Origin: Clostridium_AM sp963780135
GTDB lineage: Bacteria > Bacillota > Clostridia > Clostridiales > Clostridiaceae
Assembly: GCA_963780135.1 (NCBI GenBank)
Contig: CAWAAR010000002.1
Location: 310,001 to 374,000, forward strand
Reading direction: 5' to 3'
Length of the DNA: 64,000 nt
Shown: one piece after another, positions 53,912 to 62,172 of the stretch
How positions within the stretch are numbered: the first letter of the stretch is position 1
How the letters are laid out: every line of letters starts with the position of its first letter
Translations under genes and position numbers: made by a program
Notes under the pieces: generated by a model
Told to the model about the DNA's origin: nothing
What the model saw: the letters and a program-made list of their open reading frames with translations, nothing else
Database searches by the model: none

Positions 53912-56524
53912 ATGGATGTAGATAAATTAACTATAAAGGTTCAAAAGGCTTTGAATGAAGCTCAACTAGTAGCGGTAAGATATAATCATCAGCAGATAGA
54001 TACTATGCATCTTTTTTCAGCATTAGTGTCTCAAGAAGATGGTCTTATAGCTAATATATTTAGTAAAATGGGAGTAGATGTAAGAGGGTTAAATGAAGAA
54101 ATAAATAAAGTTTTAAATGGAATGCCAAAGGTTTTAGGGCAAGGAGCACAAAGTGCATCTCTTTATGCAACTAGAAGATTTGAAGATGTTTTTGTAAAGG
54201 CAGAAAATGAGGCTAAGAAATTCAAAGATTCTTATATAAGCGTGGAACATGTGATGCTTGGGCTTATTGATGTAGATCCTAAGGAAGTAGGAGGAATTTT
54301 AAAAAAATTCAATATTACAAAGGATGTCTTTTTAAGTGCCTTGTCTAAAGTCAGAGGAAACCAGAGAGTTGAAAACCAAGACCCAGAGGGTACTTATGAA
54401 GCTTTGGTTAAGTATGGTAGAAACCTAGTAGAAGAAGCTAAAAAACATAAATTGGATCCTGTTATAGGAAGAGATGAAGAAATTAGAAGGGCTGTAAGAA
54501 TACTTTCAAGAAGAACTAAAAATAATCCAGTACTTATAGGAGAACCTGGAGTTGGAAAAACTGCAATTGTAGAAGGATTAGCAGAAAGAATTGTAAAGGG
54601 AGATATACCAGAAGGCCTTAAAAACAAAATAATATTTTCTTTAGATATGGGAGCTCTTATTGCTGGAGCAAAGTATAGAGGAGAATTTGAAGAAAGGCTT
54701 AAAGCAGTATTAAAGGAAGTACAAAATAGTGAAGGCAGGATAATACTGTTTATAGATGAAATTCATACTATAGTTGGAGCTGGAAAAACAGAAGGTTCTA
54801 TGGATGCAGGAAATCTTATAAAACCTATGCTGGCTAGAGGTGAACTTCACTGTATAGGAGCAACCACTTTTGATGAATATAGAAAATATATAGAAAAAGA
54901 TAAGGCATTAGAGAGAAGATTCCAACCAATAGTAGTAGATGAGCCTACAGTAGAAGATTCTATATCAATACTTAGAGGTCTCAAGGAGAGATTTGAAATA
55001 TACCATGGCATAAGAATTCATGATTCAGCTATTGTTGCAGCAGCAAAGCTTTCTTATAGATATATAACAGATAGATATCTTCCAGATAAAGCAATAGATC
55101 TCATAGATGAGGCTTGTGCTATGATAAGAACTGAAATAGATAGTATGCCTACAGAAATGGATATGATTAAACGTAAGATATTTCAGTTGGAAATTGAAAA
55201 GGAAGCACTATCAAAAGAAAAGGATAGGGCATCACAGGAAAGACTTGAATTTTTAGAAAAAGAATTAAGTAACTTAAAAGATAAAGATAATGAAATGACA
55301 TCAAAGTATGAAAAAGAAAAATCTAAAATAACTGAAATTAGAAATCTTAAAGAACAACTAGATAATGCTAGAGGGGATATTGAAAAAGCAGAAAGAGAAT
55401 ATGATTTAAATAAAGTTGCAGAACTTAGGTATGGATTAATACCAAAGCTTGAAACTGCGATAAAAGAAAAGGAAAAAATTCTTAAAGAAAATAATGGAAC
55501 AGCTATGCTTAAAGAAGAAGTAACAGAAGATGAAATTTCAAAGATAATTTCAAAATGGACTGGAATACCTATATCAAAACTTATAGAAGGAGAACGAAAA
55601 AAGCTTTTAAGGCTAGAGGAAGAACTTTCACAAAGAGTAATTGGTCAAAAGGAAGCAGTGACAGCTGTTTCTAATGCAGTCATTAGAGCAAGAGCTGGTA
55701 TGAAAGATCCTAAAAGACCTATAGGTTCTTTTATATTTCTTGGACCTACAGGAGTTGGAAAAACAGAACTAGCTAAGACTTTGGCCAAAAATTTATTTGA
55801 TAGTGAAGAAAATATAGTAAGAATAGATATGTCAGAGTATATGGAAAAATATTCTGTATCTAGACTTATAGGAGCTCCTCCAGGATATGTAGGGTATGAA
55901 GAAGGTGGTCAGCTTACAGAAGCAGTAAGGCGAAAACCTTATAGTGTAATATTATTTGATGAAATAGAAAAGGCTCATGAGGATGTATTTAATATATTCC
56001 TTCAAATATTTGATGATGGAAGGCTTACAGATAATCAGGGAAAGGTTGTAGACTTCAAAAATTGCATAATAATTATGACTTCAAATATTGGAAGTAGTTA
56101 TTTGCTAGAAAACAAGGAAAATGCGGGAATAGAACAATATATTCGTGATAGGGTTATGAATGAAATGAAATTGAAGTTTAAGCCGGAATTCTTAAACAGG
56201 TTAGATGATATTATATTATTTAAGCCTTTAGCAACAGAAGAGATAAAAGGAATAATAGATATATTCTTGGAAGATATAAAAAATAGGCTTAAAGATAAAA
56301 ATATATCACTTAAAATAACAGAGTCTGCTAAAGAACTTATGGCAAAAGAAGGGTATGATCCAATATATGGAGCAAGGCCTTTAAAAAGGTATATTGAAAA
56401 TGTATTAGAAACGTCTATTGCAAAGAAAATTATTAAAGGAGATGTATATGAAGGGTCTACTATAGGAGTCGATGTTAAAAATAATGAAATTATTATTGAA
56501 AGCATAGCAGAAAATATAGGATAA
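53912..56524 (+). CDS. clpB: ClpB protein-disaggregating chaperone
   Basis: This 870-residue protein has the full ClpB domain order: N-domain (1-145), NBD1 (Walker A GEPGVGKT at 210-217), the coiled-coil middle domain (about 405-525, 'EKEALSKEKDRASQERLEFLEKEL' by segments), and NBD2 (Walker A GPTGVGKT at 611-618; sensor region 'GARPLKRYIEN'). It works with DnaK to dissolve aggregates and has no ClpP-binding IGF loop. The start follows aaggaggt. No CIRCE element or CtsR repeat was recognised upstream, so its heat-shock control is unclear. Confidence 0.97.
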   Translation: MDVDKLTIKVQKALNEAQLVAVRYNHQQIDTMHLFSALVSQEDGLIANIFSKMGVDVRGLNEEINKVLNGMPKVLGQGAQSASLYATRRFEDVFVKAENEAKKFKDSYISVEHVMLGLIDVDPKEVGGILKKFNITKDVFLSALSKVRGNQRVENQDPEGTYEALVKYGRNLVEEAKKHKLDPVIGRDEEIRRAVRILSRRTKNNPVLIGEPGVGKTAIVEGLAERIVKGDIPEGLKNKIIFSLDMGALIAGAKYRGEFEERLKAVLKEVQNSEGRIILFIDEIHTIVGAGKTEGSMDAGNLIKPMLARGELHCIGATTFDEYRKYIEKDKALERRFQPIVVDEPTVEDSISILRGLKERFEIYHGIRIHDSAIVAAAKLSYRYITDRYLPDKAIDLIDEACAMIRTEIDSMPTEMDMIKRKIFQLEIEKEALSKEKDRASQERLEFLEKELSNLKDKDNEMTSKYEKEKSKITEIRNLKEQLDNARGDIEKAEREYDLNKVAELRYGLIPKLETAIKEKEKILKENNGTAMLKEEVTEDEISKIISKWTGIPISKLIEGERKKLLRLEEELSQRVIGQKEAVTAVSNAVIRARAGMKDPKRPIGSFIFLGPTGVGKTELAKTLAKNLFDSEENIVRIDMSEYMEKYSVSRLIGAPPGYVGYEEGGQLTEAVRRKPYSVILFDEIEKAHEDVFNIFLQIFDDGRLTDNQGKVVDFKNCIIIMTSNIGSSYLLENKENAGIEQYIRDRVMNEMKLKFKPEFLNRLDDIILFKPLATEEIKGIIDIFLEDIKNRLKDKNISLKITESAKELMAKEGYDPIYGARPLKRYIENVLETSIAKKIIKGDVYEGSTIGVDVKNNEIIIESIAENIG

Positions 56525-56566
56525 AGCTTTAATGTACCTAGAGCTCCTTTAAATCAATAGTTTTGA

Positions 56567-56581
56567 TGCATTGCTGCAACA
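56567..56581 (-). promoter_or_regulatory. Upstream activator-like element U1
   Basis: Read on the minus strand: TGTTGC-AGCAA-TGCA, an exact fit to TGTTGC-N5-TGCA. Confidence 0.55.
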
Positions 56582-56643
56582 TATATTCAATCTTTTGTAC
56601 AATTTATGAGTTGAAAATGGCTCTATTGCTAGATGGACTCATT

Positions 56644-56658
56644 TGTTGCGAATGTGCA
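56644..56658 (+). promoter_or_regulatory. Upstream activator-like element U2
   Basis: TGTTGC-GAATG-TGCA, an exact fit to TGTTGC-N5-TGCA. Confidence 0.6.
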
Positions 56659-56678
56659 AATTATAACAAACGTACAAT

Positions 56679-56733
56679 AAAAACAATGGTCATGGCGTTA
56701 TTTAAACTTAATAACGCCATGACCATTGTTTTT
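56679..56733. terminator. Very long hairpin, clpB terminator
   Basis: A perfect 24-bp stem (aaaaacaatggtcatggcgt.. / ..acgccatgaccattgttttt) with a 7-nt loop. The A-run on the left and T-run on the right let it work in both directions. It is 155 bp after the clpB stop and insulates the crt promoter. Confidence 0.8.
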
Positions 56734-56830
56734 ATATAGAATCCAATAGGGCACTTTGTTAAATTATTACACAATAAACGTCCAATTGTATAATTTTAAG
56801 TTCATTATCTCATAAAAAAAGGCGTACTGG

Positions 56831-56845
56831 TGTATTATTGCAACA
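56831..56845 (-). promoter_or_regulatory. Upstream activator-like element U3
   Basis: Minus strand: TGTTGC-AATAA-TACA, one mismatch in the second part. Confidence 0.5.
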
Positions 56846-56909
56846 TGGGTTTCTTGAAAATATTTGTTTTATAAAGCGTAAACTACTATATATACTAGCA
56901 TGTATGACT

Positions 56910-56924
56910 TGTTGCTGATTTGCA
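56910..56924 (+). promoter_or_regulatory. Upstream activator-like element U4
   Basis: TGTTGC-TGATT-TGCA, an exact fit. Confidence 0.6.
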
Positions 56925-56930
56925 GAATGT

Positions 56931-56945
56931 TTCCTATTTGCAACA
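56931..56945 (-). promoter_or_regulatory. Upstream activator-like element U5 (weak)
   Basis: Minus strand: TGTTGC-AAATA-GGAA. Only the first hexamer is conserved. It faces U4 in inverted orientation 15 bp away. Confidence 0.4.
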
Positions 56946-56994
56946 GAAAAATATCTTATATTAAACATATTTTAGCACTTAAGCTAGTATTTAA

Positions 56995-57012
56995 AAGTTA
57001 AATTATTAACAC
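56995..57012. promoter_or_regulatory. Rex-type operator 1
   Basis: GTTAA-ATTA-TTAAC, a perfect core of the known clostridial Rex site TTGTTAA-N4-TTAACAA. Rex is the NADH/NAD+-sensing repressor that controls crt-bcd-etf-hbd genes in Clostridium. It lies 82 bp upstream of the sigma-54 -24 box (measured to 57094). Confidence 0.8.
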
Positions 57013-57019
57013 TTGTAAA

Positions 57020-57037
57020 TAGTTAAAGATTTAACTA
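57020..57037. promoter_or_regulatory. Rex-type operator 2
   Basis: GTTAA-AGAT-TTAAC (57022-57035), a second perfect core, centred 25 bp after the first. Confidence 0.8.
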
Positions 57038-57091
57038 TCCCAATACTTACGCAATATTCCGATAAAAATATATGCTTTAAAATAAATACCA

Positions 57092-57108
57092 TTGGTATGA
57101 GTTTTGCT
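57092..57108 (+). promoter_or_regulatory. Sigma-54 (-24/-12) promoter of the crt operon
   Basis: TTGGTATGAGTTTTGCT matches the sigma-54 consensus TGGYAYR-N4-TTGCW at every position. GG (57094-57095) and GC (57106-57107) are separated by exactly 10 bp. The start point would be near 57119, about 24 nt before the crt ATG and just before the aaggggtga ribosome site. No convincing sigma-A promoter was seen in this gap. Confidence 0.8.
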
Positions 57109-57142
57109 TATTAATAATATCAAGTAATAACAAGGGGTGATT

Positions 57143-57925
57143 ATGTTGGAATATAAAAATATTAAATTAGAGAAACAAAATCATATTTGTATATTAACTA
57201 TTAATAGGCCTAAAGCTTTAAATGCATTGAATAGTGAAGTATTACATGAAATTAATCAAGGTATAGACGAAGTAAACAATGATGAGAATGCTTATGTACT
57301 TATAGTTACAGGAGAAGGTAAAGCATTTGTAGCAGGAGCAGACATAGCAGAAATGAAAGACAAAACTCCAGAGCAAGCTAGAAAATTTGCTGAACTTGGA
57401 TTAGCCATATTTAGAAAGATAGAACTTATGGAAAAACCAGTTATTGCAGCAATTAATGGTTTTGCATTAGGTGGAGGCTGCGAACTATCATTAAGTTGTG
57501 ATATGCGTATAGCTTCTGTAAAAGCTAAGTTTGGACAACCAGAAGTAGGTCTTGGAATTATACCTGGATTTGCAGGAACTCAAAGACTTTCTAGATTAGT
57601 AGGAACAGGAAAAGCAAAAGAATTAATATATACAGCAGACATAATTAATGCTGAAGAGGCTGAAAAAATAGGTCTTGTTAATAAAGTAGTTGCACCTGAA
57701 GAATTAATGAATGAAGCAATGATATTAGCAGAAAAAATTGTTTCAAAAGCACAAGCAGCTATAAGATATTCAAAAATAGCTATAAATAAAGGTTTTGAAA
57801 CTGATATTGATACAGGAATAACAATTGAAAATAATTTATTCAGTTTATGTTTTGCAACAGAAGACCAAACAGAAGGAATGAGTGCTTTCCTAGAAAAAAG
57901 AAAACCAAATTTCACATTAAAATAA
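57143..57925 (+). CDS. crt: Crotonase (3-hydroxybutyryl-CoA dehydratase)
   Basis: This 260-residue protein starts at the ATG after aaggggtga. Crotonase motifs are intact: oxyanion-hole segments 'GKAFVAGADIAEM' and 'GFALGGGCELSLSCDMRIA', with the catalytic Glu in 'FGQPEVGLGIIPGFAGTQRL'. It converts 3-hydroxybutyryl-CoA to crotonyl-CoA in the cytoplasm. First gene of crt-hbd-thl-bcd-etfB-etfA, all on the plus strand with strong ribosome sites. Confidence 0.96.
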   Translation: MLEYKNIKLEKQNHICILTINRPKALNALNSEVLHEINQGIDEVNNDENAYVLIVTGEGKAFVAGADIAEMKDKTPEQARKFAELGLAIFRKIELMEKPVIAAINGFALGGGCELSLSCDMRIASVKAKFGQPEVGLGIIPGFAGTQRLSRLVGTGKAKELIYTADIINAEEAEKIGLVNKVVAPEELMNEAMILAEKIVSKAQAAIRYSKIAINKGFETDIDTGITIENNLFSLCFATEDQTEGMSAFLEKRKPNFTLK

Positions 57926-57968
57926 GTTAAAAAATTTAATTATAAATTTATTATTGGGGGTAAAGTTT

Positions 57969-58814
57969 ATGAAGATATTTGTATTAGGAGCAGGAACAAT
58001 GGGATCAGGAATTGTTCAAACATTTGCTCAAGCAGGCCACGAAGTAGTAATGAGAGATATTGAAGATAAATTTGTTGAAAAAGGAATGGCAACTATTACT
58101 AAGAATCTTGACAGAAACGTTCAAAAAGGAAAAATGACTGAAGATGTAAAAAATGAAATTCTTGGTAGAATAAAGGCTACTACAGACATGGGTTTAGCAA
58201 AGGATGTAGATCTTGTAGTAGAAGCTGCTATAGAAAACATGTCTATTAAAAAGAAAATTTTCGCTGAATTAGATGGAATTTGTAAAGCAGAAGCAATCCT
58301 TGCTACAAATACATCATCTCTATCAATTACAGATGTAGCAAGTGCTACAAATAGACCAGATAAAGTTATAGGAATGCATTTCTTCAATCCAGTTCCAGTA
58401 ATGAAATTAGTAGAAGTTATAAAAGGAATCTGTACTTCAGAAGAAACTAAAAATACAGTAGTTGAATTAGCAAAGAAAATAGGAAAAGAACCAGTAGAAG
58501 TAGAAGAAGCTCCAGGTTTCGTAGTTAATAGAATACTTGTTCCTATGATAAATGAAGCTGCAGGAATTTTAGCTGATGGTATTGCTAAAGCTGAAGATAT
58601 TGATTTAGCAATGAAGCTAGGTGCTAACCATCCAATAGGACCTCTAGCTTTAGCAGATTTAATTGGTATTGATGTATGTTTAGCTGTTATGGATGTTTTA
58701 TATACAGAATTCGGTGATTCAAAATATAGACCTCATCCACTACTTAGAAAAATGGTTAGAGGAAAATTACTAGGAAGAAAAACTGGAAAAGGATTTTATG
58801 ACTATACAAAATAA
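57969..58814 (+). CDS. hbd: 3-hydroxybutyryl-CoA dehydrogenase
   Basis: This 281-residue protein starts at the ATG 8 nt after gggggt. NAD(P) motif 'LGAGTMGSGI', the 'GMHFFNPVPVMKLVEVI' region with the catalytic His, the Glu in 'VEEAPGFVVNR', and a C-terminal helical domain ending 'GRKTGKGFYDY'. It reduces acetoacetyl-CoA to 3-hydroxybutyryl-CoA, the step before crotonase. It is 43 bp after crt. Confidence 0.96.
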   Translation: MKIFVLGAGTMGSGIVQTFAQAGHEVVMRDIEDKFVEKGMATITKNLDRNVQKGKMTEDVKNEILGRIKATTDMGLAKDVDLVVEAAIENMSIKKKIFAELDGICKAEAILATNTSSLSITDVASATNRPDKVIGMHFFNPVPVMKLVEVIKGICTSEETKNTVVELAKKIGKEPVEVEEAPGFVVNRILVPMINEAAGILADGIAKAEDIDLAMKLGANHPIGPLALADLIGIDVCLAVMDVLYTEFGDSKYRPHPLLRKMVRGKLLGRKTGKGFYDYTK

Positions 58815-58872
58815 TGAATTAAATGAACATATTATATGATTATACAGAATAAGAATTTTAGGAGGAATTAAC

Positions 58873-60051
58873 ATGAGAGAAGTAGTTATAGTTAGCGCAG
58901 TTAGAACTGCTATAGGTAAATTTGGGGGAGCATTAAAGGATGTAACAACTGTTGAATTAGGATCTACTGTTATTAAAGAAGCTGTGAAAAGAGCAGGAAT
59001 AAAACCAGAACAAGTAGGGGAAGTAATGATGGGCTGTGTATATCAAGCAGGGCTTGGACAAAATGCAGTTAGACAAGCATCAGTTAAAGCTGGTATTCCA
59101 GTAGAAGTTCCAGCTATGACACTAAACATACTTTGTGGTTCAGGACTTAGAAGTGTAAGTTTAGCAGCACAAATAATAAAAACAGGTGATGAAGATATTA
59201 TAGTTGCTGGTGGAATGGACAATATGTCAAGAACACCATATGTGCTTCAATCAGGAAGATTTGGCCAAAGAATGGGAGCAGCAGAAATGCAAGATTCTTT
59301 ACTTCATGATGGACTATTTGATGCATTTAATAACTATCATATGGGAATTACTGCTGAAAACATAGCAGAACAATGGAAAATAACTAGAGAGGAACAGGAT
59401 GATTTTGCAGCAAAATCACAACAAAAAGCAGAAGCTGCAATAAAGGCTGGAAAGTTTAAAGATGAAATAGTTCCAATAGTAATCAAAACTAAAAAGGGTG
59501 AAGTTGTATTTGATACAGACGAGGGTCCAAGAGCTGGAGCAACTGCTGAAGGATTAGGCAAATTAAAACCAGCATTTAAAAAAGATGGAACAGTTACAGC
59601 AGGTAATGCTTCTGGAATTAACGATGCAGCATCAGCTTTAGTACTTATGAGTGCAGATAAAGCAAAAGAATTAGGAATAAAGCCATTGGCTAAAATAGTA
59701 TCTTATGGCACAAAAGGATTAGATCCATCTATAATGGGTTATGGTCCATTCTATTCTTCAAAATTAGCTTTAGAAAAAGCTAACTTAACAATAGATGATA
59801 TAGATTTAATAGAAGCAAATGAAGCTTTTGCTTCTCAAAGTATAGCAGTAGCAAGAGATTTGAAATTTGATATGAGCAAAGTAAATGTAAATGGAGGAGC
59901 TATAGCATTAGGACATCCAGTAGGTTGTTCAGGAGCTAGAATTTTAACTACACTTTTATATGAAATGGAAAAAAGAGGAGCTAAAAAAGGCTTAGCAACT
60001 TTATGTATAGGTGGAGGAATGGGAACAACTGTAATAGTTGAAAAATGCTAG
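58873..60051 (+). CDS. thl: Acetyl-CoA acetyltransferase (thiolase)
   Basis: This 392-residue protein follows aggagga. The catalytic residues are visible: Cys in 'NILCGSGLRSV', His in 'GGAIALGHPVGCSGAR' and the second Cys in 'LCIGGGMGT'. It condenses two acetyl-CoA to acetoacetyl-CoA and opens the butyrate pathway. It lies 58 bp after hbd. Confidence 0.96.
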   Translation: MREVVIVSAVRTAIGKFGGALKDVTTVELGSTVIKEAVKRAGIKPEQVGEVMMGCVYQAGLGQNAVRQASVKAGIPVEVPAMTLNILCGSGLRSVSLAAQIIKTGDEDIIVAGGMDNMSRTPYVLQSGRFGQRMGAAEMQDSLLHDGLFDAFNNYHMGITAENIAEQWKITREEQDDFAAKSQQKAEAAIKAGKFKDEIVPIVIKTKKGEVVFDTDEGPRAGATAEGLGKLKPAFKKDGTVTAGNASGINDAASALVLMSADKAKELGIKPLAKIVSYGTKGLDPSIMGYGPFYSSKLALEKANLTIDDIDLIEANEAFASQSIAVARDLKFDMSKVNVNGGAIALGHPVGCSGARILTTLLYEMEKRGAKKGLATLCIGGGMGTTVIVEKC

Positions 60052-60128
60052 ACAAAAATTAAAAAGTATAAGCTTGAGACCTATAGCTGGCTTGAGACTT
60101 GAAACTATTTAATTTTAAAATAATATAA

Positions 60129-60168
60129 TATATGACTAAAGCTACTTTTTAGTAACTTTAGTTATATA
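60129..60168. promoter_or_regulatory. Hairpin between thl and bcd
   Basis: An imperfect 18-bp inverted repeat (tatatgactaaagctact / agtaactttagttatata) with a tttt loop and no clear U-run. It may reduce or process the mRNA between the first three and last three genes. Confidence 0.5.
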
Positions 60169-60222
60169 TTAAAAAAATTGTATATTATTTTATTAAATAA
60201 AATGAATTTAGGAGGACTTTTT

Positions 60223-61362
60223 ATGGATTTTACATTGACAAAGGAACAAGAATTTGTAAAACAAATGGTAAGCGAATTTGCTGAAAATGAAGTTAAACCA
60301 CTAGCTGCAGAAATAGATGAAACAGAAAGATATCCTTTAGAAACTGTAAAGAAAATGGCTAAATACGGCATGATGGGTATGCCTATTGCTGCTGAATATG
60401 GTGGAATAGGTGCAGACACGCTTTCTTATATATTAGCAGTAGAAGAATTAGCAAAAGTGTGTGCAACAACATCAACTATACTTTCAGCACATACTTCTCT
60501 TTGTGCGTGTGTAATACAACAATTTGGTACAGAAGAACAAAAACAAAAATACTTAGTGCCACTTGCAAAAGGTGAAAAAATAGGAGCTTTTGGATTAACT
60601 GAACCAAATGCAGGTACAGATTCATCAGCTCAACAAAGTCAGGCTATTTTAGATGGAGATCACTATGTATTAAATGGACAGAAAATATTCATAACAAACG
60701 GTGCTTATGCTGATGTATTTATAGTGTTTGCTATGACAGATAGAAGTAAAGGAAATAAGGGAATATCTGCATTTGTATTAGAAAAAGGAATGCCAGGTTT
60801 CTCATTTGGAAAAGTTGAAAACAAGTTGGGAATAAGAGCATCATCAACAACTGAACTTATATTTGAAGATGTTAAAGTACCAGTAGAAAACTTAATAGGA
60901 AAAGAAGGAAAAGGCTTTGGTGTAGCAATGAAAACTCTTGATGGAGGAAGAATTGGTATAGCAGCACAAGCATTAGGACTTGCTGAAGGTGCTTTAGATG
61001 AAGCTGTAAAATATATGCAAGAAAGAAAACAATTTGGTAAATCACTTAGCAGATTCCAAGGGTTAGCTTGGATGGTTGCAGAAATGGATGTAAAAATTGA
61101 AGCTGCAAGAAACTTAGTATATAAAGCAGCAATGAAAAAAGAAAAGGGACTTCCTTTTACAATAGATGCTGCAAGAGCAAAATTATTTGCTGCAGAGACT
61201 GCTATGGATGTAACAACTAAAGCAGTACAATTATTCGGCGGCTATGGTTATACTAAAGATTACCCTGTAGAAAGAATGATGAGAGATGCTAAAATAACAG
61301 AAATTTATGAAGGAACTTCACAAGTTCAAAAAATGGTTATATCAGGAAATATATTTAGATAG
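60223..61362 (+). CDS. bcd: Butyryl-CoA dehydrogenase
   Basis: This 379-residue protein starts at the ATG after ggaggact. Acyl-CoA dehydrogenase motifs: 'AFGLTEPNAGTDSS', 'IFITNGAYADVF', 'GIRASSTTELIFEDV', and the catalytic Glu in 'IYEGTSQVQKM'. It reduces crotonyl-CoA to butyryl-CoA. With the Etf genes that follow it should form the clostridial electron-bifurcating Bcd/EtfAB complex, coupling NADH oxidation to ferredoxin reduction. Confidence 0.96.
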   Translation: MDFTLTKEQEFVKQMVSEFAENEVKPLAAEIDETERYPLETVKKMAKYGMMGMPIAAEYGGIGADTLSYILAVEELAKVCATTSTILSAHTSLCACVIQQFGTEEQKQKYLVPLAKGEKIGAFGLTEPNAGTDSSAQQSQAILDGDHYVLNGQKIFITNGAYADVFIVFAMTDRSKGNKGISAFVLEKGMPGFSFGKVENKLGIRASSTTELIFEDVKVPVENLIGKEGKGFGVAMKTLDGGRIGIAAQALGLAEGALDEAVKYMQERKQFGKSLSRFQGLAWMVAEMDVKIEAARNLVYKAAMKKEKGLPFTIDAARAKLFAAETAMDVTTKAVQLFGGYGYTKDYPVERMMRDAKITEIYEGTSQVQKMVISGNIFR

Positions 61363-61374
61363 GAGGTTTTTTAA

Positions 61375-62154
61375 ATGAATATAGTTGTTTGTTTAAAACA
61401 AGTACCAGATACAACAGAAGTTAAAATAGATCCAAAAACAGGAACATTAATAAGAGAAGGTGTTCCATCAATTATAAACCCAGATGATAAAAATGCTTTA
61501 GAAGAGGCATTAGTATTAAAAGAAAATGCGGGAGCTAAGATTACTGTAATAAGTATGGGACCTCCACAGGCAGAAAAAGCTTTAAGAGAGTCTTTAGCTA
61601 TGGGAGCAGATGAAGCTATATTAATAACAGATAGAGCATTTGCAGGAGCAGATACATTAGCAACATCTCATGCACTAGCAGGAGCACTTAAAAAACTAGA
61701 TTATGATATAATTTTTGCAGGAAGACAGGCTATAGATGGAGATACAGCACAGGTTGGACCAGAAATAGCAGAACATTTAGGAATACCTCAAATTACATAC
61801 GTTGAAAAAGTGGATATTGAAGGAAACAATATAAAAGTTAAAAAAGCATGGGAAGATGGATATGAAACAATAAGTGTAAAGGCACCAGTGCTTTTAACAG
61901 CAATAAAGGAATTAAATCAACCAAGATATATGCATATGAAAAACATATTTGAAGCATTTAAGAAAGATGTGAAAATATGGACTGCAAGTGATATAGGTGT
62001 AGATAAATCTCTTCTTGGACTATCAGGATCACCAACAAAGGTAAAGAAATCAGCAACAAAGGAAGCAAAAGGAAAAGGTGAAATGATAAACAAGCCATTC
62101 AAAGAAGCAGCAGGTTATGCAGTTTCAAAGTTAAAAGAAAAACACTACATTTAA
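61375..62154 (+). CDS. etfB: Electron transfer flavoprotein beta subunit
   Basis: This 259-residue protein is 12 bp after bcd with an aggaggt site. Typical start 'NIVVCLKQVPDTTEVKID', 'DEAILITDRAFAGADTLATS' and 'FAGRQAIDGDTAQVGPEIAEHL' (Etf nucleotide-binding segment). In bifurcating Etf, this subunit carries the bifurcating FAD and NAD(H) site. It acts with EtfA and Bcd. Confidence 0.95.
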   Translation: MNIVVCLKQVPDTTEVKIDPKTGTLIREGVPSIINPDDKNALEEALVLKENAGAKITVISMGPPQAEKALRESLAMGADEAILITDRAFAGADTLATSHALAGALKKLDYDIIFAGRQAIDGDTAQVGPEIAEHLGIPQITYVEKVDIEGNNIKVKKAWEDGYETISVKAPVLLTAIKELNQPRYMHMKNIFEAFKKDVKIWTASDIGVDKSLLGLSGSPTKVKKSATKEAKGKGEMINKPFKEAAGYAVSKLKEKHYI

Positions 62155-62172
62155 ATTAGGAGGGTTTTTAGC

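Larger units (their letters stand above)
56525..57142. promoter_or_regulatory. 618-bp control region of the crt operon
   Basis: This is the largest gap in the second half of the window. It holds no gene. It contains a 24-bp-stem hairpin (56679-56733), five TGTTGC-N5-TGCA-like elements (56567-56945), two Rex-type dyads (56997-57035) and a sigma-54 promoter (57092-57108). Each is listed separately. Confidence 0.8.
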
